From an uncultured Endomicrobiia bacterium (GTDB taxonomy: Bacteria > Elusimicrobiota > Endomicrobiia > DTEH01): a stretch of 64,000 nt of DNA. The stretch is from contig CALDDQ010000010.1 in NCBI GenBank assembly GCA_937936785.1, forward strand, positions 54,754 to 118,753, in the 5' to 3' direction. The notes beneath the pieces were generated by a model that was given only the letters and a program-made list of their open reading frames with translations, was not told the origin of the DNA and ran no database searches. Position numbers and translations under genes: made by a program. Positions 54,283 through 62,199 of this stretch are shown here, piece by piece (within the stretch, counting starts at the first letter, position 1; every line of letters starts with the position of its first letter).

Positions 54283-55562
54283 TTCTCTAACCGTTGTTTA
54301 ATTTCTTTTTCAAATCCAATCTCTTTTGGAAAATAAAATCTTTTATGTTGTGGCAAATATTCTTGTTCAACAAAACCATCCATAAAATCATGTGGATACA
54401 AATATCCATTGCCATGCCCTAACGTTTTAGCATCACGACTACCATCTTTTAAGTGTTCTGAAACTTCTCTAACATTACCTTCTTTGACTTCTTTTTCTGC
54501 ATTAAAAATTGCCATATATGAAGCATTAGATTTCGGTGCACAGGATAAATATGTGACTATCTGAGACAAAATAATTTTTGCTTCTGGCATACCAACAAAT
54601 TCTATTGCGGTTAAACCTGATGTTGCTAATATTAAAGCAGTTGGATCTGCATTACCAATATCTTCACTAGCTAAAATTATTAATCTCCTCAATATAAATC
54701 TTGGATCTTCACCTGAACTCAACATTTTTGCCATCCAATAAAGTGCCGCATCAGGATCGCTCCCACGAACAGATTTTATAAATGCCGAGATTGTGTCATA
54801 ATGTGCATCAGAAGATTTATCATATTTTAGTGAGACTTTAGGAAAACACTGTTTAATAATTTCTAAAGTAATATTTTTATTATTTGTTGACAATAAGTAT
54901 GTTGTTACAACTTCTAACAAATTTATTGCTTTTCGTGCATCGCCATCAGAATATTTTAAAATATATTCCATAGCGTCATCTTCAATATTTAAATTGTATT
55001 TACCAAAACCTTTTTCTTTATCTGCTAAAATCTTTGTTATTATAGTTTTTATATTTTCCAAAGACAATTTTTTAAATTCTATAACCACAGACCTCGAAAT
55101 TAATGCTTGGTTCACATAATAATATGGATTTTCTGTTGTTATCCCGAATAAAACTATATTCCCATTTTCAACTTCTGGTAATAAAACATCTTGCTGATAC
55201 CTGTTAAAATGATGAATTTCATCCAAAACAATAATTATTCTTTTATTAAAAATTGTTCTATAATGTCTGACTTCTTTAATTATTTCTTTAAGTTCGGGCA
55301 CACCTATGAGTGTAGAGTTATATTCTAAAACTTTTGATTTTGTCTTTTTGGAAATAAGTTTTGTTATAGAAGTTTTCCCTGTTCCTGAAGGACCGAATAG
55401 TATCACAGAAAACAGTTTGTCTTGTTCTATTAAAGTTCTAAATATTTTTCCATTAGAAATTATATGTTCTTGACCAACAAAATCAGAAAAATCTTCTGGA
55501 AGAAATTTTAAAGCTAACGGTTTTTCAAGTATTAAATTTTTTGTTTCATCAAAAAAGTTCAT
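54252..55562 (-). CDS. rarA: Replication-associated recombination protein A (RarA/MgsA AAA ATPase)
   Basis: This 436-residue AAA+ ATPase acts at stalled replication forks. Walker A is FGPSGTGKTSITK, Walker B VLDEIHHFNRYQQD, sensor-1 FGITTENPYYYVN and the arginine finger LISRSVVIEF. SDGDARKAINLLE and RGSDPDAALYWMAKML are RarA-specific segments, with the C-terminal tetramerisation region LKDGSRDAKTLGHGNGYLYPH. Its end overlaps the cyclo-ligase gene by 31 bases. Confidence 0.95.
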   Translation of the reverse strand: MNFFDETKNLILEKPLALKFLPEDFSDFVGQEHIISNGKIFRTLIEQDKLFSVILFGPSGTGKTSITKLISKKTKSKVLEYNSTLIGVPELKEIIKEVRHYRTIFNKRIIIVLDEIHHFNRYQQDVLLPEVENGNIVLFGITTENPYYYVNQALISRSVVIEFKKLSLENIKTIITKILADKEKGFGKYNLNIEDDAMEYILKYSDGDARKAINLLEVVTTYLLSTNNKNITLEIIKQCFPKVSLKYDKSSDAHYDTISAFIKSVRGSDPDAALYWMAKMLSSGEDPRFILRRLIILASEDIGNADPTALILATSGLTAIEFVGMPEAKIILSQIVTYLSCAPKSNASYMAIFNAEKEVKEGNVREVSEHLKDGSRDAKTLGHGNGYLYPHDFMDGFVEQEYLPQHKRFYFPKEIGFEKEIKQRLEKWQEILNKKK

Positions 55563-55641
55563 AGTAAATAAAATATTCTTAGGAAGTTTAAAGTTGTAGT
55601 TAATAAAGAAAAGTTATTTTAATGGCAAAAAATATGACTGT

Positions 55642-55944
55642 TTATTTCGTAGGTAACACTGCGTCAATCTGTTCTACAAGATTTTCAATCACATTCTCTA
55701 ATCGAACAATTTTTTCCTCTAACTTTTGTTCAATATCTACCTGTCCAGCAGCAATTTCTAACGCTGTAAGGGCATAACTCTGTATAGTATCTGGATTGTT
55801 TGCTTTTATTGATTTATATTTTTCGTTAACATTGTTTGCAATAAGTTCATAATACATCTCCAATCCAGGTTTTACTTTCATTGGAATTGTTATGTTACCA
55901 ATTTTTACATCAATAGTTTCTATATTTTCTTTGTTAGTTGCCAT
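55642..55944 (-). CDS. zapA: Cell division protein ZapA
   Basis: This 100-residue protein matches ZapA. It has an N-terminal strand region (IDVKIGNITIPMKV), the helix ANNVNEKYKSIKANNP, an ALTALEIAAGQVDIEQKL segment and a final coiled-coil helix. ZapA bundles FtsZ at the division site. It lies 20 bases after a ZapB-like coiled-coil gene, supporting a Z-ring role for both. The gap to rarA (55563-55641) is 79 bases with nothing recognisable. Confidence 0.85.
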   Translation of the reverse strand: MATNKENIETIDVKIGNITIPMKVKPGLEMYYELIANNVNEKYKSIKANNPDTIQSYALTALEIAAGQVDIEQKLEEKIVRLENVIENLVEQIDAVLPTK

Positions 55945-55964
55945 TTTTAACTTTTCCTACAAAT

Positions 55965-56240
55965 TTAAACTACCTGCGAAATTCGTTTAACTAATTGTTT
56001 AATCTTTAGTTTTACAATATCAGTTTTTGACTGTAAAGAACTATAACCTTTTAACAACCCCTGTAAACGTTTGTTCTCCTCCTCTAATAATTTTGTATCT
56101 GATTCTAATCTTTTGTTCTCTGCAGTTAAAAATTCTATGTGCTTTATACTTTCCTGAACTTTGGATTCTAAGATTGACACTTGTTTTTCTAAATTATCAA
56201 CCTTTGCTATTAAACCAAAAGATTTTTTTATTTCTAACAT
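55965..56240 (-). CDS. ZapB-like coiled-coil protein
   Basis: This 91-residue protein is almost entirely a heptad coiled coil (about 15-65, with repeated Leu/Glu/Lys and LEEENKRLQGLL), followed by a basic tail (KLKIKQLVKRI). Small coiled coils of this kind upstream of zapA are taken as ZapB-like division factors. The assignment rests on size, coil and neighbour, not on a conserved motif. It heads the minus-strand run that continues to 42.8 kb. Confidence 0.6.
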   Translation of the reverse strand: MLEIKKSFGLIAKVDNLEKQVSILESKVQESIKHIEFLTAENKRLESDTKLLEEENKRLQGLLKGYSSLQSKTDIVKLKIKQLVKRISQVV

Positions 56241-56447
56241 TCTTTTTAACTATAAAAAAAATAAAACTAATTCAAGCGTTACATAAAAATATATATCATA
56301 TCTGAACTTAACAAAAAATTTAGATTACAAATATTTATTATTACCAAAAAATATTGATAAAAAATATTTTATTTAATATTGAGATATCACTTAAGATGTA
56401 AAAAAATTTACAGAACTAGTTCAATAAAAAATTTTTGCAAATATTTT

Positions 56448-57365
56448 ATGAAAAAATTTGATTGTAGTTGTATCGGAAGAATATGTATTGATCATATTGC
56501 TTTAGTAAAAACTTTTCCAAAAAAAAATTCTAAAGTTCCAATTTTAAATTATAAAACTGAGATCGGAGGCCAAAGTGCAATATCAGCAATTGCATTGTCA
56601 AGGTTAGGACTAAAAGTTAATATTTTAAGTGTTGTTGGCAATGACGATAATGGTAGATTAGCGTTAAAAATTTTACAAAAAGAAAATGTTTATACTAAAA
56701 ATGTTATAAAAACTAAAAAAACACCTTTGGCTTTCATATGGACAGAAAAAACTTCTGCAAAAAGAACTATTTTATACCAAAAATTAAACACTAAAATTTT
56801 GTTCCATAAGAAAACTGTTATTTATACAATAAAAAATTCTGATTTTGTTTTAGTTGATCACCAGGGAATAAAATATACTATACCTTTTTTAAAACATTTT
56901 AAAAAATACAACACAAAAATAATTTTTGATGCAGAACGGTTAAACAATGATGTAATTAAATTTTTACCTTATATTGATTATCTCATTTGTAGTGAAGATT
57001 TTATTTTAGAATACAAAAAACATTTTAAATTAAAAACTGTTTCTGATACAATAAAAAAATTATTTTTTTATGGCCCAAAAATTGTTTGTGGCACGTTTGG
57101 CGAAAAAGGTAGTTTAGCTGTGTTTCAAAACAAATTTTATTTTTCCAAATCCATAAAAGTTCAGGCAATAGATACCACTGGTGCAGGAGATGTTTTTCAT
57201 TCCGGGTTTATTTTCGGACTTGTACAAAAATGGGACATAAAAAATATACTAAAATTTGCAAATTTTGTTGCAGGAAAATCTTGTACTAGTTTAGGTGGTG
57301 TAGAAAAAATTCCTTACTTTAGACATCTACCAAAATCATACAAAAAATTATGCAGAAAAAATTAA
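56448..57365 (+). CDS. PfkB-family carbohydrate/nucleoside kinase
   Basis: From the ATG at 56448 the protein has about 305 residues and the ribokinase/PfkB pattern: a GGQSAISAIALSRLG segment, SVVGNDDNGR, and the catalytic AIDTTGAGDVFHSGF with the GAGD anion hole and base Asp. The sugar or nucleoside substrate cannot be told. The frame is open back to a TTG at 56379, but MKKFDCSCIGRICID gives the normal first strand, so the ATG is preferred, though no ribosome site precedes it. It overlaps the radical SAM gene by 16 bases. Confidence 0.85.
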   Translation: MKKFDCSCIGRICIDHIALVKTFPKKNSKVPILNYKTEIGGQSAISAIALSRLGLKVNILSVVGNDDNGRLALKILQKENVYTKNVIKTKKTPLAFIWTEKTSAKRTILYQKLNTKILFHKKTVIYTIKNSDFVLVDHQGIKYTIPFLKHFKKYNTKIIFDAERLNNDVIKFLPYIDYLICSEDFILEYKKHFKLKTVSDTIKKLFFYGPKIVCGTFGEKGSLAVFQNKFYFSKSIKVQAIDTTGAGDVFHSGFIFGLVQKWDIKNILKFANFVAGKSCTSLGGVEKIPYFRHLPKSYKKLCRKN

Positions 57366-58741
57366 AGTTTTTATTAATTAATCCACCAATATATGATTTC
57401 AGCGCATATGATACCTGGGCAAAACCGCTCGGGTTACTTTATATTTCCAACATACTAAAAAGTTTTGGACATCAAACAATACTTATAGACTGTATGGACA
57501 GAAATTTACAAAATGTTGTAACAAAAAATCTTGATGGTACAGGAAAGTTTTTTTATGAAATAGTAGAAAAACCAAAAGTTTTAAAAAATATTCCATTATA
57601 TTTTAAGCGTTACGGATCATCAAAAGATTATATAAGGAAACAAATTTTTTTACACAAAGATGCTGATTATGTTTTAATTACTTCTATAATGACTTATTGG
57701 TATTTAGGGGTAAAAGAAATAGTTTCTTTAATAAACGAAACTGTTCCAAAAACAAAAATTATTCTCGGTGGAATTTTGCCTATATTACTGTCTAAATTTG
57801 TTAAAAATATGTTTAAATATGAAAATATATATTTTTATTCGTCATCAACATTGAGCAATTTTTTAGATTTTGTCTTAGGGAAAAATCTTCAACATAAAAA
57901 GTTTGATGAATTTATGAATTATCCAGAACCAGATTTCAGTTTTTATCAACACGCACCTTATGTCGTTTTACGAACTTCGTATGGATGTTTTTATAATTGC
58001 GATTACTGTTCATGTTCAAGTATTATCGATAAGTATAAAACTAAAGAAGAAACACAGATTGTTACTGAAATTGTGTCTCTTTATCAAAAAACTAAAACAC
58101 AAAATTTTGTTTTTTATGACGATGCATTGTTTGATTTAAGCACAGAACGTTTTAAAAAAATTTTTTTAAAACTATCCGAACTTAAATTACCAATAAAATT
58201 TTATACACCAAATGGTATTAACCCAAAGTTTATAAACAAAAAAGTTGCACAACTAATGTTTGACTTAAATTTTATAGATCCGAGATTAAGTCTGGAAACT
58301 GTTAACGACAACATACACCACATAATTGATAAAAAAATTGATTTAAGAAGTTTTGAATCTGGACTAAACAACTTAATTTTAGCTGGGTTTAAACCTTATC
58401 AAATTTCAGTATATATTTTAGCAGGATTACCACAGGAAAAAATTGATGATGTATATAATAACATTAACTTTTTATCAAAATATGGAGTAAAAATAAGACT
58501 TTGTGAACTCTCGGTTGTTCCAAAGAGTAAAATATTTTATGACTATGGTCTTGATGATAATGTTGATCCTTTATTATATAACAATACAATCTTTTTATTT
58601 AACGGCATACCGGGAAAAATAAAACCATGGTGTAATTATGAACAAATTCAAAAATTAAAATTATACGTTAAATCAATAAATAATAAAAACAAGGAACAAT
58701 TATGTTCGACACACACGCACACTTGTTTGACAAAAAACTAA
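57350..58741 (+). CDS. B12-binding-domain radical SAM protein
   Basis: This 463-residue protein begins with a cobalamin-binding-like Rossmann domain (FLLINPPIYDFS, PLGLLYISNILKSFGH, then a GGILPILLS strand) and continues with a radical SAM domain whose CxxxCxxC is CFYNCDYC (in SYGCFYNCDYCSCSS). YVLAGLPQEKID-like AGLPQEKIDD follows. The corrinoid motif DxHxxG is not evident, as in many of these proteins. Possible roles include methylation or tailoring of lipids or natural products; the substrate is unknown. It overlaps tatD by 40 bases. Confidence 0.85.
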   Translation: MQKKLKFLLINPPIYDFSAYDTWAKPLGLLYISNILKSFGHQTILIDCMDRNLQNVVTKNLDGTGKFFYEIVEKPKVLKNIPLYFKRYGSSKDYIRKQIFLHKDADYVLITSIMTYWYLGVKEIVSLINETVPKTKIILGGILPILLSKFVKNMFKYENIYFYSSSTLSNFLDFVLGKNLQHKKFDEFMNYPEPDFSFYQHAPYVVLRTSYGCFYNCDYCSCSSIIDKYKTKEETQIVTEIVSLYQKTKTQNFVFYDDALFDLSTERFKKIFLKLSELKLPIKFYTPNGINPKFINKKVAQLMFDLNFIDPRLSLETVNDNIHHIIDKKIDLRSFESGLNNLILAGFKPYQISVYILAGLPQEKIDDVYNNINFLSKYGVKIRLCELSVVPKSKIFYDYGLDDNVDPLLYNNTIFLFNGIPGKIKPWCNYEQIQKLKLYVKSINNKNKEQLCSTHTHTCLTKN

Positions 58742-59460
58742 TCTTTAGATTAGATACTATATTGTCAGAATTAAAAACATTAAATTATACTGGTATCGTT
58801 TGTATTTTAGAAACTGAACAAGAAACTGATTTGTTTTTGGAGTTTTATAACAAATTTTCTTTTCTATATTGTTCCATTGGTATACATCCACATAATGCAG
58901 ACAAATTTAATTTAAAAAATTTACATAATTTATTTAAAAAACTTTATCCCACAAACCGTTTAGTTGCTATAGGAGAAATAGGTTTAGATTTTTATTACAA
59001 TTTCTCAAATAAAAATTCACAACTTGATTGTTTTAAAAACCAAATACTTTTTGCAAAAGAAGTTTATAAACCCGTAATAATTCATTCAAGACAAAGTAAT
59101 TCTTTAGTAATAGACCTGCTTAAAAAATATGATATTAATCAAGGTGTATTTCATTGTTTTAGTGGAGATGTTAAAGAAATGCGCGAAATTGTTAGTTTAG
59201 GGTTAAAAATTGGTATAACAGGAATTATAACTTTCCCAAATGCTGAAATTTTAAGAAATGTAGTAATATCTGCTATGGAAAAAAGTTTGGTTGTAGAAAC
59301 AGATTGTCCTTATTTATCGCCAATACCTTTTCGCGGAAAAATTAACTCTCCATTAAATTTAAAATATATTATATCCAAAATTGCCCAAGTTAAAAATTGT
59401 GATTTTGCAAAGTTAGAAACTATATTAGATGAAAATTCAAAAAAATTATTTAACTTATAA
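58702..59460 (+). CDS. tatD: TatD-family metal-dependent hydrolase/deoxyribonuclease
   Basis: This 252-residue TIM-barrel hydrolase has the TatD ligands: FDTHAHLFD, IGEIGLDFYY, VIIHSRQ, GVFHCFSGD and VETDCPYLSP. Family members are 3'-5' exonucleases or quality-control nucleases. Its start lies 40 bases inside the end of the radical SAM gene, giving strong coupling. ATG is preceded by an AAGGAA-like site. Confidence 0.93.
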   Translation: MFDTHAHLFDKKLIFRLDTILSELKTLNYTGIVCILETEQETDLFLEFYNKFSFLYCSIGIHPHNADKFNLKNLHNLFKKLYPTNRLVAIGEIGLDFYYNFSNKNSQLDCFKNQILFAKEVYKPVIIHSRQSNSLVIDLLKKYDINQGVFHCFSGDVKEMREIVSLGLKIGITGIITFPNAEILRNVVISAMEKSLVVETDCPYLSPIPFRGKINSPLNLKYIISKIAQVKNCDFAKLETILDENSKKLFNL

Positions 59461-59475
59461 ATGGAGGTCATAAGT

Positions 59476-59670
59476 ATGACAAAATGCCAAAATTTTAAAA
59501 ATAACTTAAAACTTTGTAATTGTACATATGAACCTTGTTCAAGGAAAGGAATCTGTTGTGAATGTATTTCCTATCACAGACAGCAAAACGAACTTCCTGC
59601 GTGTTATTTTTCACAAAAGGACGAAAAAATCTATAATCGTACGATAAGTTTTTTTAAAACAAAAAATTAG
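59476..59670 (+). CDS. Small cysteine-rich protein (DUF6485-like)
   Basis: From the preferred ATG it is 64 residues with seven cysteines: the pattern [20 protein letters not shown], then a [16 protein letters not shown] segment. This matches my memory of DUF6485, a widespread small Cys-rich family of unknown function that probably binds metal. GGAGG (59463-59467) sits 8 bases before the ATG at 59476; an ATG at 59461 would place that site inside the gene. It follows tatD directly. Confidence 0.82.
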   Translation: MTKCQNFKNNLKLCNCTYEPCSRKGICCECISYHRQQNELPACYFSQKDEKIYNRTISFFKTKN

Positions 59671-59683
59671 TTTTTAACTTTTG

Positions 59684-60787
59684 CTATATAATAGTTTCTT
59701 CAGTGTCAATATCAAACAGATGTAATTTGTCCAAATTAACTACAATTTCTATAATTTGGTTAGGTTTTGCTGTATTATGAGGATCAGCACGGAGAACAAA
59801 ATTGTTTTTTCCACTACTTAAATGTAGATATATTTCAGAACCCATAGGTTCTATTAAATCAACTGTTAAAGTTATAACAGACCCTTCTTTTACTGTTCCT
59901 GAATAAAAAAGTTTATCATACATATTCTCTGGTCTTATACCAAGAATAACTTTTTTACCAACATATTTTTCTAATCGTGGCTTAAAACTTTCTGGCAACT
60001 TTAGTTTAAAAGTTCCTTCATCAACTAAAATGTCGTTATTGTCTTTCTCAACCATAACATTAACAAAATTCATCGGTGGAGAACCAATAAACCCAGCAAC
60101 AAACTTGTTCTTTGGAGTATCATATAATTTCATAGGAGAATCGATTTGTTGAATAATACCATCTTTCATTACACAAATTTTATCACCCATAGTCATTCCT
60201 TCAACTTGGTCATGGGTAACATAAATAATTGTTGTTTGAAGTTTTTCATGAATTTTTTTTAGTTCTGCACGCATCTGAACTCGTAATTTTGCATCAAGAT
60301 TTGATAACGGTTCATCAAATAAAAACACTTTAGGTTTTCTTACAATAGCACGCCCTACAGCAACTCGTTGTCTTTGTCCTCCAGAAAGCTCTTTTGGATA
60401 TCTGTCAAGTAGATGTTCTATACTTAAAATCTGTGATGCTTCTCTAACTCGTTGTTCAATTTCAAATTTAGAATACCCACGAATTTTTAGTCCAAAAGCC
60501 ATGTTGTCATAAACTTTCATATGTGGATAAAGAGCATAATTCTGAAATACCATTGCAATATCTCTATCTTTTGGCAAAACATTGTTTATAACTTTTCCAT
60601 CAATATAAATTTTACCACTGGTAATTTCTTCCAACCCGGCTATCATTCTTAACGTAGTTGTCTTACCACACCCAGATGGACCTACTAAAATTGCGAACTC
60701 TTTATCTTTCACTTCCAAATTTATATTTTTAACAATTGTATGTTCACCAAATTTTTTTACTACATTTTCAAGTATTACTTCTGCCAT
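59684..60787 (-). CDS. MalK/UgpC-type ABC transporter ATP-binding protein
   Basis: This 367-residue ATPase of the sugar importer class has Walker A GPSGCGKTTTLRMIAG, Q-loop MVFQNYALYPHM, signature LSGGQRQRVAVGRA, Walker B VFLFDEPLSNLD, switch TTIIYVTHDQVEGMTMGD and the C-terminal regulatory OB domain with ILGIRPENMYD. No sugar permease or binding protein gene is adjacent, so it may energise several importers, as MsiK or MsmK do. AAGGAG (60797-60802) lies 9 bases before the ATG; promoter and structured leader are given separately. Confidence 0.92.
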   Translation of the reverse strand: MAEVILENVVKKFGEHTIVKNINLEVKDKEFAILVGPSGCGKTTTLRMIAGLEEITSGKIYIDGKVINNVLPKDRDIAMVFQNYALYPHMKVYDNMAFGLKIRGYSKFEIEQRVREASQILSIEHLLDRYPKELSGGQRQRVAVGRAIVRKPKVFLFDEPLSNLDAKLRVQMRAELKKIHEKLQTTIIYVTHDQVEGMTMGDKICVMKDGIIQQIDSPMKLYDTPKNKFVAGFIGSPPMNFVNVMVEKDNNDILVDEGTFKLKLPESFKPRLEKYVGKKVILGIRPENMYDKLFYSGTVKEGSVITLTVDLIEPMGSEIYLHLSSGKNNFVLRADPHNTAKPNQIIEIVVNLDKLHLFDIDTEETII

Positions 60788-60832
60788 AAAAATTTTCTCC
60801 TTGAACTATATATCTAAAAAACAATAAAACAC

Positions 60833-60873
60833 GGTGCTTATGGGACAAAGTTAGAACCCAAATTCAAAGCACC
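60833..60873 (-). promoter_or_regulatory. Structured 5' leader hairpin of the MalK-like gene (candidate riboregulator/attenuator)
   Basis: On the minus strand GGTGCTT (60867-60873) pairs with AAGCACC (60833-60839). Inside, TGGG (60857-60860) pairs with CCCA (60841-60844), with an asymmetric internal loop and a 12-base apical loop. A T-rich stretch follows (about 60810-60830), then the ribosome site at 60797-60802. The element lies between promoter and start codon. Candidate cis-regulatory 'malK' RNA motifs have been described upstream of malK genes; I cannot tell whether this is one of them. Confidence 0.5.
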
Positions 60874-60894
60874 TTATCAATTTGACTAATATGA

Positions 60895-60923
60895 ATTATA
60901 CAAACTAAAAATAAAAAAATCAA
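60895..60923 (-). promoter_or_regulatory. Sigma-70-like promoter of the MalK-like gene
   Basis: On the minus strand TTGATT (60918-60923) and a perfect TATAAT (60895-60900) are spaced exactly 17 bases. The expected start near 60888 gives a leader of about 100 bases that contains the hairpin at 60833-60873. A perfect 14-bp palindrome, TGATAAATTTATCA (60948-60961), lies 24 bases upstream of the -35 and could be an operator. Confidence 0.65.
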
Positions 60924-61040
60924 GATTAAAAATTAGAAAAATGAAGTTGATAAATTTATCATTTGGGAATTATCGTCGGAAGAAAATTTGTCAGGAGGGT
61001 ATAAACCATTACTGCACTAAAAATAATTCGTTGTAGGTCA

Positions 61041-61070
61041 ACCCCGTTAGATGTTTATTTATCTAACGGG
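61041..61070. repeat. Perfect 11-bp GC-rich inverted repeat
   Basis: CCCCGTTAGAT (61041-61051) is exactly repeated in inverse at 61060-61070, with an 8-base loop. It is not followed by a T run on either strand, so it is not a classical terminator. It sits 12 bases from a second GC-rich hairpin, and the pair could be a dispersed palindromic element. Confidence 0.7.
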
Positions 61071-61081
61071 GCAAGCCACCA

Positions 61082-61142
61082 AAAGCGGGCGGGCAAAAAT
61101 TCATTTCCCCCAGACCCCCTTTTCTTTTTGCCCGCACGCTTT
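61082..61142 (-). terminator. Long GC-rich hairpin downstream of the PorV-like gene, possible terminator
   Basis: AAAGCG-G-GCGGGCAAAAA (61082-61099) pairs with TTTTTGCCCGC-A-CGCTTT (61125-61142): 6 bp, one mismatch, 11 bp, with a 25-base C-rich loop. On the minus strand it lies about 140 bases after the PorV-like stop and ends in CGCTTTT, so weak terminator function is possible. It may instead be part of a palindromic repeat element with the hairpin at 61041-61070. Confidence 0.5.
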
Positions 61143-61281
61143 GATAATCGTTTGAAAGCATATGTGTTCTTTTTATACACAAAATATCAAAACAGTGAAA
61201 ATGCTGGATTGGTTATATTTTTTTCTGGCACTATGAACAGGTCTAAAAAACTGATGCTTGAATTACTAACTCGGTAGGATT

Positions 61282-62199
61282 TTAGAAGATAAACCCAAGT
61301 GAAAAGATATGTGAGAAACCGATGTCACCATATGGAATGAAAGCATAATCAAATGTTAAACCTCTCCATTTTGTTCCAATTCCTGCTTGAAGTCCACTAA
61401 GACCACCTGTCTCCACAGCTGAATTATATCCCATTCGGAAAGCAAAGATTTGTCCTACCCACCGTTCAAAACCAATCGCAAAAGACATTTTTCCAGCAAG
61501 AGGTTGGTTAAGGTCGAGATTGAAATTAAGCATTTTCCCTAAAGGTGTGAGGCTAATACCGGCTTTAATATTTGTAGGAAGAGTATTTCCTTTTATTTCA
61601 GGTCCGATATTTTGGATCACAAAACCTGTTTTTATTATGTCCGAAGGAATATATTTAATCCCAAAATCACCCGCAAAACCTGATGTATTCATTTGAGCAA
61701 TCTGTTGATTTATAAATTTAGCACATAGTCCTGCAGCAAATCTTTTACTAAATTGCTTTCCCCATCCAACCAAAATCGCTGCTTCAACAGTATTAAACTT
61801 TTGTTCGGTCTCTACATATCTTCCGAGTGAATCCTCTTTAGTTTGTGGAATACTTCCTGAATATAGAGCAATCCCACCTATGCTGAATGTTCCTGCTTTT
61901 CTCATCGGCTCAGCATAAGAAATGAAATTGTAGTTTAGTCCTTCCAAATAGATAATATGGCTTACACTAATTTCCGTTCTTGCTAAGTATCCCAACCCAG
62001 CCGGGTTCCAATATACGCTATCAGAACTTTCTATATCGCCGACATAAGCCCCACCCATGCCTGATGCTCTGGCTGTTGGATATACCATAAGAAACTGTGC
62101 TGCCGTTGAGCCCGCTCCTTTACTATATATATGCTGATATAAAGTTAACAGCGAAATGCAAGAAATTACAACCGTTATCAAATTCCTTGTTGTTTTCAT
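61282..62199 (-). CDS. PorV/PorQ-family outer-membrane protein
   Basis: This 305-residue protein has an N-terminal signal segment (basic MKTTR, then about 18 hydrophobic residues) and the PorV/PorQ (UPF0164-like) opening: ARASGMGGAYVGDIESSDSVYWNPAGL. The remainder alternates as beta-barrel strands with GLQAGIGTKWRG and an ending FSLGFIF. In Bacteroidetes, PorV shuttles T9SS cargo; elsewhere the family's role is unsettled. Its ATG overlaps the stop of the large Ig/FlgD-type protein, suggesting cargo and partner. The gene is richer in G+C than most of the window (25 of 60 in 61441-61500). Confidence 0.85.
   Translation of the reverse strand: MKTTRNLITVVISCISLLTLYQHIYSKGAGSTAAQFLMVYPTARASGMGGAYVGDIESSDSVYWNPAGLGYLARTEISVSHIIYLEGLNYNFISYAEPMRKAGTFSIGGIALYSGSIPQTKEDSLGRYVETEQKFNTVEAAILVGWGKQFSKRFAAGLCAKFINQQIAQMNTSGFAGDFGIKYIPSDIIKTGFVIQNIGPEIKGNTLPTNIKAGISLTPLGKMLNFNLDLNQPLAGKMSFAIGFERWVGQIFAFRMGYNSAVETGGLSGLQAGIGTKWRGLTFDYAFIPYGDIGFSHIFSLGFIF

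Larger units (their letters stand above)
60788..61281. other. 494-base gap between the MalK-like and PorV-like genes
   Basis: The left third holds the leader, promoter and palindrome of the MalK-like gene (described separately). The middle (61041-61142) holds two GC-rich hairpins. The right part, 61143-61281, shows no gene, promoter or repeat that I can support. No coding frame with a ribosome site was found on either strand. Confidence 0.7.

Noticed and set aside
55563-55641. Possible 6S RNA between zapA and the cyclo-ligase/rarA genes
   Set aside because: In other bacteria 6S RNA sits beside ygfA, but this gap is only 79 bases and shows no long bulged hairpin.
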